Counted from the stretch's first letter, positions 1 to 11,704 are shown. The stretch is DNA of 64,000 nt from Owenia fusiformis (GCA_903813345.2 CAIIXF020000010.1:1729169-1793168), one strand, 5' to 3'. The notes: a model not told the origin generated them from the sequence alone. A program made the numbers and translations.

Positions 1-1157
1 TGTTCAGTGATAAATTGCAAAGTTTGATGATCACTTTGTGAATGCAATACTGTACATGAATAATAATTTGATCAAAATATCATGATTCAGCAAAACCAGT
101 ACCAGTTTGAAAGCCAAGTTGCACCGCAACGTAATGGTGCAAGAATTTTTTCGATCATAAGGTAAGAAGCTCCGAAAAAAAGCAAAACTCCGCTTTTTCG
201 GACTCTCAACTTAAGGTTAGGGTGCAAGTCAAATGGGACATCCCCTTTTAAATCCAACCACCATCTTGAAAAATGATGGAATCTCCCTCGATGAATAAGA
301 AAAATGTTCCGTTCTGCCATGGGCTATCAACTCTAATTGAAAGCCCATGGTTCTGCCGATAAACCCAGATAATTGTGGATTCAACTATACAAAAAGAATG
401 CTAAAAGACCCAGTAATCTATTGAAGTAGGTATCTTTAGAGTAAGAGGCGTAGAAAATTCTACCATGTTGTAATCGTATAGGCAAAAGAATGAGACGTTC
501 TCAGGAATGGCACGGGATAAGGTGATTCAATATATTGAAGCCCACGGTATAAGCTTTCATTTTAGGTTTTCATCCTTATTCAATAGACATCATAGTTAGT
601 GAGTTTGGAGGTTAGACTGAATTTTGGAGATACAGTATTAATTTCACTCTTGATCAGCTCTGAGACTGATGTCTGAAACAAATAAATGAGAAAAAAATCA
701 AATGATAGATCTAGCTAAATTGAATAATATTGTAAATTTACCTACTTTTTGCGCTTTCAAATGTACCAAAATTGGGAAATTTTAGTTATCAGAATATGCT
801 GACACAATTCGTTCTCCTTTTAATCATGGCTGTTCATGCATAAAGGCAGAATAAAGTAAATATTTTTATTTTTTAAACATGTGTCCGCCATATTTGTATC
901 ACGTGACAGGAAGTTGTACTGATTTATTGTACTTTTTAATTGGTGTTCAAATATATAATAACAGTTTCACATTGTTTTTGTCAGCTAATGCAACATTTTA
1001 ATTACATTGAATTAAAATAAATGATATTTAGATGTGAATTAGATTCAATGAATTATAGGTAAACTGTACATCACTACAATAGTACCAAAATAATATTGCT
1101 TATTCACGAAGGCAATGTGGAAGTAATTGTAAATAAATTTGCCCACAGAATCTAGAA
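1..1157. other. Upstream non-coding region of SMN
   Basis: I see no convincing coding exon here. Bases 320-352 hold a hairpin whose arms read TGGGCTATCAACT and AATTGAAAGCCCA; the same hairpin type recurs at 37720-37751, so it belongs to a repeat family. The last few hundred bases before the start codon at 1158 probably contain the SMN promoter and 5' UTR. Confidence 0.5.
900..914 (+). promoter_or_regulatory. E-box plus ETS-like motif upstream of SMN
   Basis: A palindromic CACGTG (900-905) is followed directly by ACAGGAAGT (906-914), an ETS-type core. The pair lies about 245 bp upstream of the SMN start codon. Such pairs are common in promoters of broadly expressed genes, which suits SMN. The assignment rests on motif and position only. 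Confidence 0.35.
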
Positions 1158-4100
1158 ATGGCCACACAAAAAGGGAATCCAGTGTTTCTTCGAGGAGTTG
1201 TAAGTATAAAAGTGCTCGCTAAATATTTTTGAAAACTATGTTAAGCCAAATACAGACCCTCAAGATTCGAACTGAGGTTAGGATACAAGGTTGTCCTTCA
1301 TTTCCACAGTCCCACAGTTCTTCAATGACTTCAGTTACAGTAAGACTTACCACATAGCCTACATTTGAAGAGTAAAGCCACCAATGGGGCACATAGACTT
1401 AACATTACCTTGGACCTTGTGGAACTACATGAAATCACATTATGGTCTCATTGAATCCCATGGGTGGCACCGTAGTATGTATCCAACAGACTGACTAGAA
1501 GTCAGTCTGTTATGATGTACTACTTTCCTGTGGAAATTTCAGTGAAATTTTTTGCACAAAATTATCAATTAGAGGAACCATTTCTTCAATGAAATAAGCA
1601 TTACAAAATTTCAATTAAATAGTAAGGTACAATTAAATGCCATAAAAAGTAACACAGCATATTGTCAAGTAGAAATAAGGCTAGTTGAAGTAAAAATGTG
1701 CAAATTAATTTTACCCAATCAGCCATTTTGAATAGCACTTCCTATGTAAACAAATATTAAAAATTACCAAATTTTAACATAGGTGCCTTATAGTCTGAAT
1801 ATAATTCAGACTAAATACTCCAGTAAAACCGCTGTAAATTTTCATAAATAAATGAAAAAATTGCACACCAGAGCAAACCTGGTGTAATCAATAGCCATTG
1901 GTAAGTAAAACAACATATCAAAAATCTAGAAAAATCTAAGTAGTGGAAAACCTTAAAATCACCATTTATACCCCCTGGGGTAATTTTATGAGGGGGTACT
2001 GTGATAAAGATTAATAATTCCTGTTATATAACTTCAATCACAATGAAATCTTCAGGGATCATGCACATATATATAGTTAGTTGTCACAGCAAGTTTGATA
2101 TCAATTGGTCAATTGGTTACTATATTAACACAATTTAATTGCTCAAATCTTTAATAGTTCAGGTAAATCCGAAGCTTCCTATAATAATAGATGTTGTCAT
2201 TTCTCTTCAAATCATTTAAAAATGAACATTAAGTTACCCTAAAAACATATTTGGGGAGTGTTTAATAAGATAGCATCATTAATATGATGAATTATATGAT
2301 CACTTTGACTCAGTACTCTATTCTATTAGGTGACTACCACTCTATCTACTCAAAAGTGGGCGTGGCACTTTTTGGTGATGAATTCATAAAAATGACATTT
2401 CTACAGAATCAGTCACAGTGATATTTATAGTGCTTATGGATACTGATGTTATTCTTTAATATGGCGAGTCTGTACTTGATTGGTCAAGGGTTGCCATAGT
2501 AACAGACCATAATAAACGCAAATACACTGTTGCTCATAAATATGGAATATTAGATTTGGCAGCTCAGAATTCAAATTTTGGAGTAAGAGAATATTTATTT
2601 GGAGTCGATTCAGACATTTATTTTCTAGGCAAATTATAACCACATATTTCATCTACAAATCAACATTTTTTAGAGAAAAAATATTCACATTTAAATTTAG
2701 AAAATTACTCTTATTTAAACAGGGGTAAGCTGAGACTTTTTGCATTTTCAAAACACCCCGATCCAAATCGTCATGTAAAACAGATCAAACAAAATAAACA
2801 TCTGGTCATGAAGATTGAAGTGTCCTCTATCCAATGATAGCACTTATATGCGGGATGTCCTCTTTGTGCTGCAATCAGAGCATCAACCCTACGGGACCAG
2901 CATTGAATGAAACATCTGACCTTTCTAAGTGAAATAAGGCCCCATTCCTCAATTTGAACAGTACGTAACGTGCCTAAATTTTGAGGTTGGGGTCAAAGTC
3001 ACGCATCTCATTACCAAGGTCGTCCCACATTTGCCCTGCATTAGCCTGATTGGCTGACTTTTGTGCCTATGGTAGCTGGTCCACATTGCCTGCCCTGATG
3101 TAATCCAACACAATGCCACTGGCATATGCAACAGCATGATCATTCTGCAGATGAATGTTGCCCCAAAACACTCTGTTTACATATGGTACTTGATGGAGGT
3201 CCAAAAGGTCAATTTACTCTGAAATTATGTTTGGGAATCACCAAGGGGGTGCACTTTTTGTAGTATTGCTCCAAACAACCTCTGTAATACTGCTTCAAAC
3301 ATAAATAGGGTCACCTTCGTGGACTGCCACATCATTACGTGTCCTTATTGTGTCTTTCCTCTGGTCTACGACAGAAACGAACACACTTATCAACTTTGTG
3401 GAGGACACATCTTATTTCTTCACATGCTGTCATATGACACAAAAGATTAGGTGCAACGTTTTCGTGCTTTCCTGCCGATTAAAGGCACCTTTCTTTGTTA
3501 TGATTAGTCAGCTGTGGTTTCTTTAAAGGTCTCATGGTCTTGCATCCATTCTAAAGAAATCACTGGTTGTCTATAGCTCTGGAACACAGGTTTTGAGGTG
3601 AGACAGCCATTCATCTCGTAGACTACTGGTTGACTTAAAGCGATTTTGATGACATTAATGCAGCAGGTGGTGGTCTTTTCTTACATTATTCTCCCTAGGG
3701 TTACTATTGCTGTGACCTGGAGTCATATTCCAATGCCTTTGGTACCACTGCAGAATTTTAGAGACTGTTCCTGACACACCCCTAGGGTCCTGGCAATGGC
3801 AGTTTGTTTCTTGCCAGAGAACGCCATCCCTATGACCTGCCATGCTCTTTTTCGCTTATTTTATGGGGCATGCCTTCTAAAAACTCTTCCAACTCTAAAT
3901 TAAAGTTTTATAAAATGTGCACAATGGTTACAACTAAGATTTGGACACCTCTTTCAAGTTACCAATATCACGAGGTCATGGGGTCACCTGAGTGAATACA
4001 CGTTTAATCAACCATAAATATTTTAACTTTTCATACCAATCAGTTTTATGTGCAAAACTGATGAGGGAATGAGAACACATTACACATTTTCACCAAAATG

Positions 4101-7100
4101 TTATCATTTTGTAGAAATTCCATCAAACAGTACGTATCTATAAAATATTCCATATTTATGAGCAACAGTGTAGTGTAATGCAATATGTTATTTTATAACA
4201 TGGAATATGATTCAACTCCCAGCATATATGATGTGCTTCAATACCAAGAACATATCATCCGATAGCTTAATATGGTAGAGCCTTAGACCATAGAATAGTT
4301 CAGATACAAGAGCCTAAGCTGGCTCATCCTAAATAGTATATAGATGGTATAGCCTCAAGAGTATAATACGGGTGCAGTCTCAAGAATATAATATGGTACA
4401 GCCTCTAGAGTGTAACATGTATTCAGCATCAAGAGTCAAAGATGCTACAAAATTCTTAATCTATGATTGCTATAGCATTAAGAGCCTAGGATGGGTACAG
4501 CCTCTATGAGTCTAAGATGGTACAGTCTACAGACCCCTAGATGATACAGCCTTTAGATATAACATGGGATCTGTCTCCAGAGATGGTAGAGCCTTCAAAA
4601 GCTGATTGCTATAGCATTCAGAGCCTAGGATGGGTACAGTCTTCACGAGTCTCCAGTCTCAGATGGTGCAGCCTCCAGACATAATATGGGATCAGTTTCC
4701 AGGGTCTAAGATGGTACAGCCTTCAGACCCTGAGAAGGTCCAGCCTCCAGATATGAGAGAATGGTTTAGTCTATGAGTATAACAATCAGAGTCTAATATG
4801 GCTTTAGCCACAATAGTCTAATGGGTACATCTTCTTCTATGATGGGTAGAACTTTCTAATATGGTACAACCTCCAGAGTATAATATGAATTCATCCTCCA
4901 GAGACTAATATGGTGTAGCATCAATATGGATTCAGCCTCTAGAGTCAAAGATGAAAATCAGAGTCTAAGATGGGTAAAGACTCCATGAGTCTTACGATAA
5001 TATAGCCTACAAATGAGATGGTATAGCCTCCAAAAGTTTAAGATGGTATAGTCTCCAGAGTCTAAGATGGTACAGCCACCAGAGTATAATATGAATTCAG
5101 CCTCTAGACTAATATGATGTAACTTCAGAGTATAATATGGATTCAACCTGTAGAACCAAATATAGTACAGCCACAATAGTACATGATTTCTATGACTATT
5201 GACAGTCAGAGTCCAAGATAGGTACAGCCTCCAAGATTCTAAGATAGTACAGCCTATAAGAGTCTGAGTTGGTATAGCCTCCAAGAGTCTAAGAGGGTAT
5301 AGCCTCCAGAGTCTACAATGGGTATAGCCTTAAAGAGTCAAAGATGGTATAGCCTCCAGAGACTTTGATGAGTTCTGAGAATAGCCTTCAAGAGAAGATG
5401 GTACACTTTCCAGATGCAGTGTCTATGATGGGTAAAGCCTCTAAGAGTCTAAGATAGTACAGCCTCTCCAGAGTCTATGATGGGTATAGTCTCCAAGAGT
5501 CTAAGATGGTACAGCCTCTAGAGGCTTAGAGGGTTTAGCCTTAAGTGTTTAATGGGTACATCCTCAATAGTCTACAAGGGGTACAGCATCCATAATCTAA
5601 GATTCATACAGTTTACAAAGTCTAAGTTGGTACATCTTCTAGAGTCTAAGATGTCAAGAATCGACATCTTGTCACATATAACACCAATCTGTGGTTAATA
5701 AATGGGTCTAAGATGGTACAGTCTCTAGAGTTTCAGAGGATTTAGCCTCTAATTTTTAATGGTACATCCTCCAGAGTCTACAATGGGTACAACATCCATA
5801 ATCTAAGATTAATACAGCCTACAGAGTCTAAGTTAGTACATCTTCTAGATGTCAGGAATCACCATGTAGTCACATCTAACACCAATCTGTTATTAATAAA
5901 TGGGTGTAAGATAGCACAGCCTCTAGAGTCTTAGAGGGTTTAGCCTTTAATGTTTAATGGGTACATCCTCCAGAGTCTACAATGGGTACAGCATCCATAA
6001 TCTAAGATCAATACAGCCTACAGAGTCTAAGTTGGTATATCCTCTAGAGTCTAAGATGTCAGTAATCACCATTTAGTCACATCTAACACCAATCTGTTAT
6101 TAATAAATGGGTGTAAGATAGCACAGCCTCTAGAGTCTTAGAGGGTTTAGCCTTTAATGTTTAATGGGTATATCCTCCAAAGTCTACAATGGGCACAACA
6201 TCCATAAGCTAAGATTGATACAGCCTACAAAGTCTAAGTTGGTACATCTTCTAGAGTCTTAGATCAGTGTAGATGTTACATATAACACCAATATGTGATT
6301 AATAAATGGGTCAGGAAATGCTTTGACAGACTGACGGGCAGATGGACAAACAGAGCAGTATTATAACAAACAGCATTATTAGTTGTGTTAACACAGCAAA
6401 CGCATATCAATATCATCCAAACTTGTATTTGTTATAAAAGATTATACACTAAAACATTTCTTAAGGATGGATGTAATAAACAATTTGTTAAGGTATAGGA
6501 TTGCCTGAAATGATCTCTACCCACATCCTATTTACATACATTATCTTGTGTTACTATGGCAACCAATTGACAAAACATGTTTAGACTCACCATACCAGTT
6601 AATAACATATGTATCAATCTCTCAATGAGCCTTGTAAATATGATTCTGTAAACATGGAATTATTTTGAAATGTAATAACAAAAAGCGCCACACCCACTTT
6701 GCAGTAAATCACTTAGTAGTTATCAAACATGAATAGAGTCCAAAGCCAAATATGTCAACCTATTCATAGATTACTAGTAATCATGTTATCTTGTTGTAAA
6801 CACCTTCAATATGTATTAATTAAGCTCAACTTTGCATTCATTTTGAAAAATTAAAAATGACAATCTACCATCCGTTTGTAGGGCCACGGCTGATTTATCC
6901 TTAATATTTTCAATATTTTGCAGTTAAATTGTGTTGCCATGGTAACCAATAGTCCAATCAAGATTAAACTTTCCATGACTGATAACCAAACATAGATGCA
7001 TGATTTCTGAAAATTTGAATGTGATTTGAGGCACATTATAGAAAATATAAATGCTTATCATAGTACCCCTCATAAAATAAGATCAGGGGGTACAAATAGT

Positions 7101-10100
7101 GATTTTTACATGTTTTCCACTACTTAGATTTTTCTAGATTTTTGATATGTGTTTTAACTCATCAATATGCATTTGTTGCACTAGGTTTAATTAGGTGTGC
7201 AATTTTTTCATTTATTTTTGATAATTTTACTGGAGTAAAATAGGATATAGTCTAGGTGGCACCGTGGCACTTCATAAGAGAAAGTTCCACATACATGTAG
7301 TCCCCCAAAGTTCATTGAGGGTGTTCATTTTTCATGTGGCATGTTCACTCAATCACTGATCATGTTATGTGTTGGTTGACTTGTTTGATCAAAATTGTGG
7401 CTTTCTCAACTGGGGCACGGCGGAACTGGATGGGACTCCATGGGTCTGTGGAGCACTGCAAAGTGGGACTCATTGGGCCTTGGGTCCCATGTGACTTGAT
7501 AGGGAAATAGGGATCCAATGGGTAAGTAGGACTCTGTCCCGTTGGTGTAAGTATATCTTGCTTCAAGACCCTGGACCCCCCCCCCCCCCCTGTCTAATTC
7601 AACAACCTGTTGAATGTTGTCTGAGACCATCATAAACGTTGTTGAAGTAGGAGGGGGTCTTCTATCATGGACTTAAAAGTAATTCCGTATGTTCAGTCTA
7701 ATGTTATTTTCAGGAACATATAACTCATTATGACTGTAGTGTTATGTATGAACATTTAGAAAATTCAGTGACTTACTCAAATAAATATGAAATATAATTG
7801 CAGGATGATGATGATGATGAAACATGGGACGACACTGCCCTGATCAAAGCATATGATAATGCAATATCTTCAATGAAGGTACGTAGTACAGTAAAACCTG
7901 TCTAAGTGGAACACCTTTGAGACCTTTAAAGAGTGTTCCACTTGGAAGGTGTTCCGATCCACTTATAGAGGTTCATTTAACATTAAGTCAGTTGGTCTTG
8001 GGACTCTGAAGTGTTTCACTTACAGAGGTGTTGCATTTCTATAGGTGTTCCACTTTACAGGTTTTACTGTAGTGTTTAACAATAGAAAAGGCAAATTGTA
8101 AATTGTATTACTTGGCCCATCCTGATTCTTGTTGAGATATATTGTAATGGTTGAAGAAATGTTTGTTGAAAAGGCAGCATGCAACAGTTTGTTTTCTTCA
8201 TGTCTGGCACTTAAAGGACAACTGAAATAGGTTTTCTCAACTTGCAGCTACAAAAATGCTGTTTTGTTCATTGTTAGCCCTTAAAGGTTGTCCAGTTTTC
8301 AAAAAACATTAATTCAAACTCTTATCTCTACAGGCCCAGATGTTTGGAGAATCTCATGATGATGCCACAGAGAAGAACTCTTCAAAAAGAAAACATAAAA
8401 AGAATAAACGGAAACAGAGACAACAAAAACAGACAAGCAAAAAACAGGAGGTTAGATTATAATTATTATAATGCCATGGAATGAGATACAATGTCAATTT
8501 ACATGTACATGTAATAATGCAGAAATACATAGAAAAACAATACAGATTCATTATATTATAAGATCTTTTACTGCTTTAACTCACATAAGATCTGACTTTC
8601 ATGTTTTAATACTACAAGTTAACACAATATTTTAACATTTCATTACACTTTGTATAGCAGATTAGAAGTAGAAATGTGTTTATGTGACTTGAACTTGATT
8701 GCCTCTCTTAGCATTTCCTCATTTGGCCCCTACATGTCTGCACTATAAATACAATGGTGCATAAACATGACAAAAAGTCACCACCTAGGGGTCACAAACA
8801 GAACCTTATAAAGTTAAGAATTCCACAAGTTCATTGTTCTCCTACTATGACATCATAATATGACATCATTGATATCATTACATGACATCATTATATGACA
8901 TCATTATATGAAATCATCACATGACATCATTACATGACATCATTATATGGCATCATTATATGACATCATTATATCTGTTGAACAGCAATGGATTTGGGAA
9001 TTCTTAACTTTACACCCTGGTAAATTATTACATACAAATGTGTCACAATTTTTTACAGATGATGACTGCCGAACACAACAAACTGATGGCTATAACTATA
9101 TGTCATCACTTCTCAGTGGCGATATAACAACCTTGTATTCAATATATTTACAGTGGAGTGTAGGAGATCTATGCCAAGCAGTGTTCAGTGAGGATGGGAG
9201 TGTTTATGATGCTGTCATCAAGGACATTGATGAATCTACTGGAACTTGTACTGTTCTTTACATTGGTATGATTTATATTTTGTTTAAGTCTTGTATAAGA
9301 ACCTTGTACCTCTCTGCCACTCCCGTAGTAGTTTTTTTTAGAAAAACCAGACATTCTAAACATTCTTCAAATTTGACTTTTTTGCCAAATCACTTGAAAA
9401 ACATGTTTGGCTGGTCCAAGTGAAATACTTATTTGATTGTGTTGTATTTTTACTGTATTTAACGCCAGGCTATGGAAATGAAGAGGAACAAGTGTTGGAC
9501 GATCTAACTGTAAAAGAAGAAAAAGAAAAACACAAGTCCAGTCATAGACAAAGACATCACTCTGTTACATCTGAGGTAATTAGTTTTGATAATGGTGATT
9601 AATTAGTTTTGATAATGGTGATTAATTAGTTTTGATGGTGATTTCAATTACAGCTTTCAGGGGTTACAATTTGAATGCAACATTTATTTCTAGTAAAGAC
9701 CCATGGATATTTTGAACCACTCTGCCTTATGTTATAGCCTTACCTGATGTTATCAAGATATAATATGTGAAGTTGATTTGTACAGATCAGTTAGACCTAT
9801 TGTAATTAAACACTATTTTTGGAATGCTTTTAGGAGAGCACTAACTCCAAACAGTCCAACAACCAACAAACACCATCCCGACCCCCTTTCTCCTGGTCAG
9901 GTGCGCCATCTAGTGGTACAATGCCCCCTCCACCCCCACCTTTCAACATGGTGAGTTGTACTGGAATTATAATTTAATTAAAATTTTAATCAAAGCTAGG
10001 TATAGTAGAGACATATCTAAATTATTAAAGTCACAGATACATATATACTCTATTTATTTTGGTTTTTATTTTTATTCAGTTTTGATCATTTTATGACCAA

Positions 10101-11704
10101 ATTCTCCTAAAATGTCTACTTTACCTTATATGTCATGATGATTGTCCAAAAGATTGAAGAATGCAGGCTTTAATCTTTTTGTCCATGTGTCTTATATTCT
10201 TCAGCCAGCAGCAGCAGGTTATGGTGCTCCCAGCATGCCTCCTCCTCCAGTCTTCCCAGGGTGGCCTGGGACTGCAGTACCTCCAGTAAGTTGTTTGTAA
10301 AATTATGCACATCTCCCCTGAGAACTATATAGCAGTCAAATACCTGACCAGAGGAGGATAAAATCCTTATGAGAGGCTTCAAAGTTACTTTACCTCATTT
10401 CAATTGAGATCTACGTATTATAAAATGTAAATCAACAAATATACATATGACAGGCCCGTAGTCAGTGGGGTTTAGGGGGTGCAGGAAACCTCCCCACCCC
10501 ACAGCCAAAAATTCTTTCAAAATCATGCAGGTTTCACCATTCTTGGGCCAAAATTGTCAAATGTGAACTCCCCCTGAAATTTGTTTTTAAAAAGAGAACC
10601 CCCATGATGAGAGAAACTGGCTATGGGCTGGGGTCTATTTCTCCAAACTTCGTAAAGTTACGGACCCGTAAAGTCACAATTTCTGTAGAATTGAAACAGT
10701 TACGAGAAAGATGTGGAGTTTCAAATTGTATCTCACTATTGTAATTCTTCCGTAAATAGTTATGGACAAGGCCTGAGGTGCCCATAAAGTTACGGGAAAA
10801 GAAAGCTATGACATCATGAATATGGTAGACTTACGGAAATCTCACAAAATTCTGTAAATCTAATTTTTCGAGAAATGCACAATCTCCGTAAGTTTGCAAA
10901 AGAACAATTGACTTACAGATCTGTAACTTTACGGAGTTTTTGAGAAATAGACCCCTGGATGGGTTAACTGTTCAACAAACTCCAGTATTTAAAAAGAACA
11001 TATCAGACTGATCGGTAATCCAGAATTCTCCTTTCATTCTAGCGATTACCCAGCATTCCTCCTCCTCCCATGATGCCATTAATGTCTGACCTCTCTCAGG
11101 ATGATACTGAAGCTTTGTGCAGTATGCTGATGTCATGGTATATGAGTGGTTACCATACGGGTTACTATCAGGTACAGTATGTTCCCAAAATATTTCAAAG
11201 TTCATTCTTTGTTTTCATTTATCCAGAAGGATTGGCTCCCAGGGACGCCAATCGATATTCTGTTCCATATATGGGTATCACGTAGTCATGTTATGAATAC
11301 AAAATTCAATCAAGAATATTGGCCATTCTCTTTGCAGTCATATAAAATATACAGGCAGGATTGTAAATTACCGCATCGATTGGAGCTGGGACATAAAAGT
11401 GTTTTATATGTCTCTGATTGGAGATTACAGAATATCGAGTTGGAACTCTGGCTTCCAATCCTCCTTGTTTCATTTATTAAAGGCTATTGTAACCTTGGAA
11501 ACCAAATTGTCATGTCAAAGTAAGAAAACAAAAGATATATGGATATAGTCATCATACAATAAGTTAATTACATTAGCATTTATAGGATGTAATAACTTTA
11601 TTTTAAACACTAGTTTTGTAACAGTTTTTTTTTTATTTCAGGGACTAAAAGAAGATCGAACTGCCAAAAATATTCATCAAACCAATAAACATGGAACTAG
11701 ATAG
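1158..11704 (+). CDS. SMN1: Survival motor neuron protein (SMN), 9 coding exons, 280 aa
   Basis: Exons: 1158-1199, 7804-7878, 8334-8450, 9154-9265, 9469-9575, 9834-9950, 10205-10285, 11043-11171, 11642-11704; all have GT/AG borders and matching phase. SMN scaffolds the Gemin complex that loads Sm proteins onto spliceosomal snRNAs in cytoplasm and Cajal bodies. Residues 20-34 ([15 protein letters not shown]) form the Gemin2-binding helix. A lysine-rich stretch follows (about 55-78). The Tudor domain begins at W79 and ends in [10 protein letters not shown], across the 9265/9469 junction; it binds dimethyl-arginine tails of Sm proteins. Residues 152-230 carry proline runs, as in vertebrate SMN. 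The YG-box at 248-259 ([12 protein letters not shown]) is the self-association motif. The length is close to human SMN (294 aa). Intron 1 is unusually long (6.6 kb) and filled with repeats. Identification is very firm; the first exon (14 codons) is the least certain part. Confidence 0.95.
2490..2503 (+). promoter_or_regulatory. Perfect RFX X-box motif inside repeat arm
   Basis: GTTGCCATAGTAAC fits the symmetrical X-box (GTNRCC, short spacer, RGYAAC) bound by RFX factors. It lies in the left arm of the intron-1 element. Matching sites occur at 6550-6563 and 6933-6946. Binding is inferred from the motif only. Confidence 0.4.
2525..4170 (-). mobile_element. Decayed full-length Tc1-like transposon
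   Basis: Terminal inverted repeats pair over about 20 bases: CACTGTTGCTCATAAATATG from 2525 and its complement ending at 4170. Both ends are flanked by TA, the target-site duplication of the Tc1/mariner superfamily. The 1646-bp length is normal for an intact Tc1-like element. It is nested between the arms of the larger inverted-repeat element, so it inserted later or was carried along. Confidence 0.8.
2830..3845 (-). pseudogene. Tc1-like transposase relic
   Basis: Read on the minus strand, fragments in several frames follow the order of a Tc1-family transposase. An N-terminal helix-turn-helix segment sits near 3843-3660 ([20 protein letters not shown]). The catalytic-core region near 3170-3090 reads [14 protein letters not shown], with the second acidic position kept. 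A C-terminal piece near 2900-2840 reads [11 protein letters not shown], the typical family tail. Stops and frameshifts separate the pieces, so no functional enzyme is encoded. Confidence 0.75.
4260..6330. repeat. Degenerate satellite with higher-order repeats
   Basis: About 2 kb consists of imperfect copies of a 20-27 base unit close to AGTCTAAGATGGTACAGCCT, followed by CCAG. From about 5600 to 6310 a higher-order unit of roughly 200 bp is superimposed: the marker AATAAATGGG recurs at 5697, 5895, 6102 and 6301. Short open frames across it are repeat artefacts, not genes. Confidence 0.85.
6550..6563 (-). promoter_or_regulatory. Perfect RFX X-box motif inside repeat arm
   Basis: GTTACTATGGCAAC is the reverse complement of the site at 2490-2503 and sits at the corresponding place in the right arm of the intron-1 element. 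Both half-sites match the consensus. Confidence 0.4.
6933..6946 (+). promoter_or_regulatory. Perfect palindromic RFX X-box motif
   Basis: GTTGCCATGGTAAC is a full X-box consensus in the right arm of the intron-1 element. The left-arm counterpart (near 2117-2131, GGTTACTATATTAAC) has lost one half-site. Confidence 0.4.
7555..7660. repeat. Poly-C tract in a repeat fragment
   Basis: The sequence CTTGCTTCAAGACCCTGGA is followed by a run of 14 or more C and then by CAACAACCTGTTG. A related fragment with GGTCTTGGAGCAAGACT occurs at 46930-47015, so this appears to be one copy of a dispersed palindromic repeat. Confidence 0.5.
7887..8071. mobile_element. 185-bp TIR element just after SMN exon 2
   Basis: The ends TACAGTAAAACCTG and CAGGTTTTACTGTA are perfect inverted repeats flanked by TA. 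The interior repeats short GTGTTCCACTT-type segments. It begins eight bases after the splice donor of SMN exon 2. Related fragments occur near 13470, 27131, 30262 and 62228. This looks like a non-autonomous DNA transposon (MITE). Confidence 0.7.
8851..8985. repeat. 14-bp tandem repeat rich in TGACATCA
   Basis: About nine imperfect copies of TGACATCATTATAT lie in the intron upstream of the SMN Tudor exon. Many copies contain TGACATCA, one base from the CRE consensus. A chance start codon within the array creates a false open frame running into the Tudor exon. Confidence 0.8.
9576..9640. repeat. Short tandem repeat at SMN intron 5 donor
   Basis: Three copies of a unit of about 24 bases, AATTAGTTTTGATAATGGTG plus a short tail, start immediately at the splice donor after exon 5 (donor GT at 9576). 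The third copy is shortened. Confidence 0.75.
10451..10629. mobile_element. Small TIR element in SMN intron 7
   Basis: Ends CAGGCCCGTAGTCAG and CTGGCTATGGGCTG are imperfect inverted repeats about 180 bp apart with non-coding sequence between. Similar GTAGCCAGG-type ends occur near 36657 and 37780. Probably a MITE. Confidence 0.5.
10630..10955. mobile_element. MITE-like palindrome in SMN intron 7
   Basis: GGGGTCTATTTCTC at the left and GAGAAATAGACCCC at the right pair exactly, and pairing continues inwards through CGTAAAGTTACGGA-type sequence. The 326-bp element contains many CCGTAA/TTACGG motifs and no coding capacity. It abuts the element at 10451-10629. Confidence 0.7.

Larger units (their letters stand above)
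1785..7262. mobile_element. Large inverted-repeat element in SMN intron 1
   Basis: Two diverged arms of about 730 bp lie in opposite orientation: left about 1785-2520, right about 6530-7262. Matching pairs include AAATGAAAAAATTGCACACC (left, near 1851) with its complement near 7195, AAAGTGGGCGTGGCACTTTT (2352) with its complement near 6684, and GGTTGCCATAGTAAC (2489) with its complement at 6550. The outer ends pair as AGGTGCC...AGTCT and AGTCTAGGTGGCACC. The interior holds a Tc1 relic and a satellite block. I found no transposase belonging to the outer element, so its superfamily is unknown. Confidence 0.7.

Noticed and set aside
87-320. 77-codon open frame on the minus strand
   Set aside because: No recognisable domain and no splice context; it ends at the hairpin repeat at 320-352.
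4958-5284. 108-codon minus-strand frame in the satellite
   Set aside because: It translates the satellite unit, giving repeated YTIL/LYHL-like residues; a repeat artefact.
8851-8985. Regular direct repeats considered as a CRISPR array
   Set aside because: There are no unique spacers of even length and the genome is clearly eukaryotic.
8947-9423. 158-codon plus-strand frame over the SMN Tudor exon
   Set aside because: Only 9154-9265 is exon; the start lies in the 14-bp repeat and the end reads through the intron donor.
11146-11523. 125-codon frame after the SMN YG-box exon
   Set aside because: It lies mostly in the intron after the donor at 11172, in a frame different from SMN.
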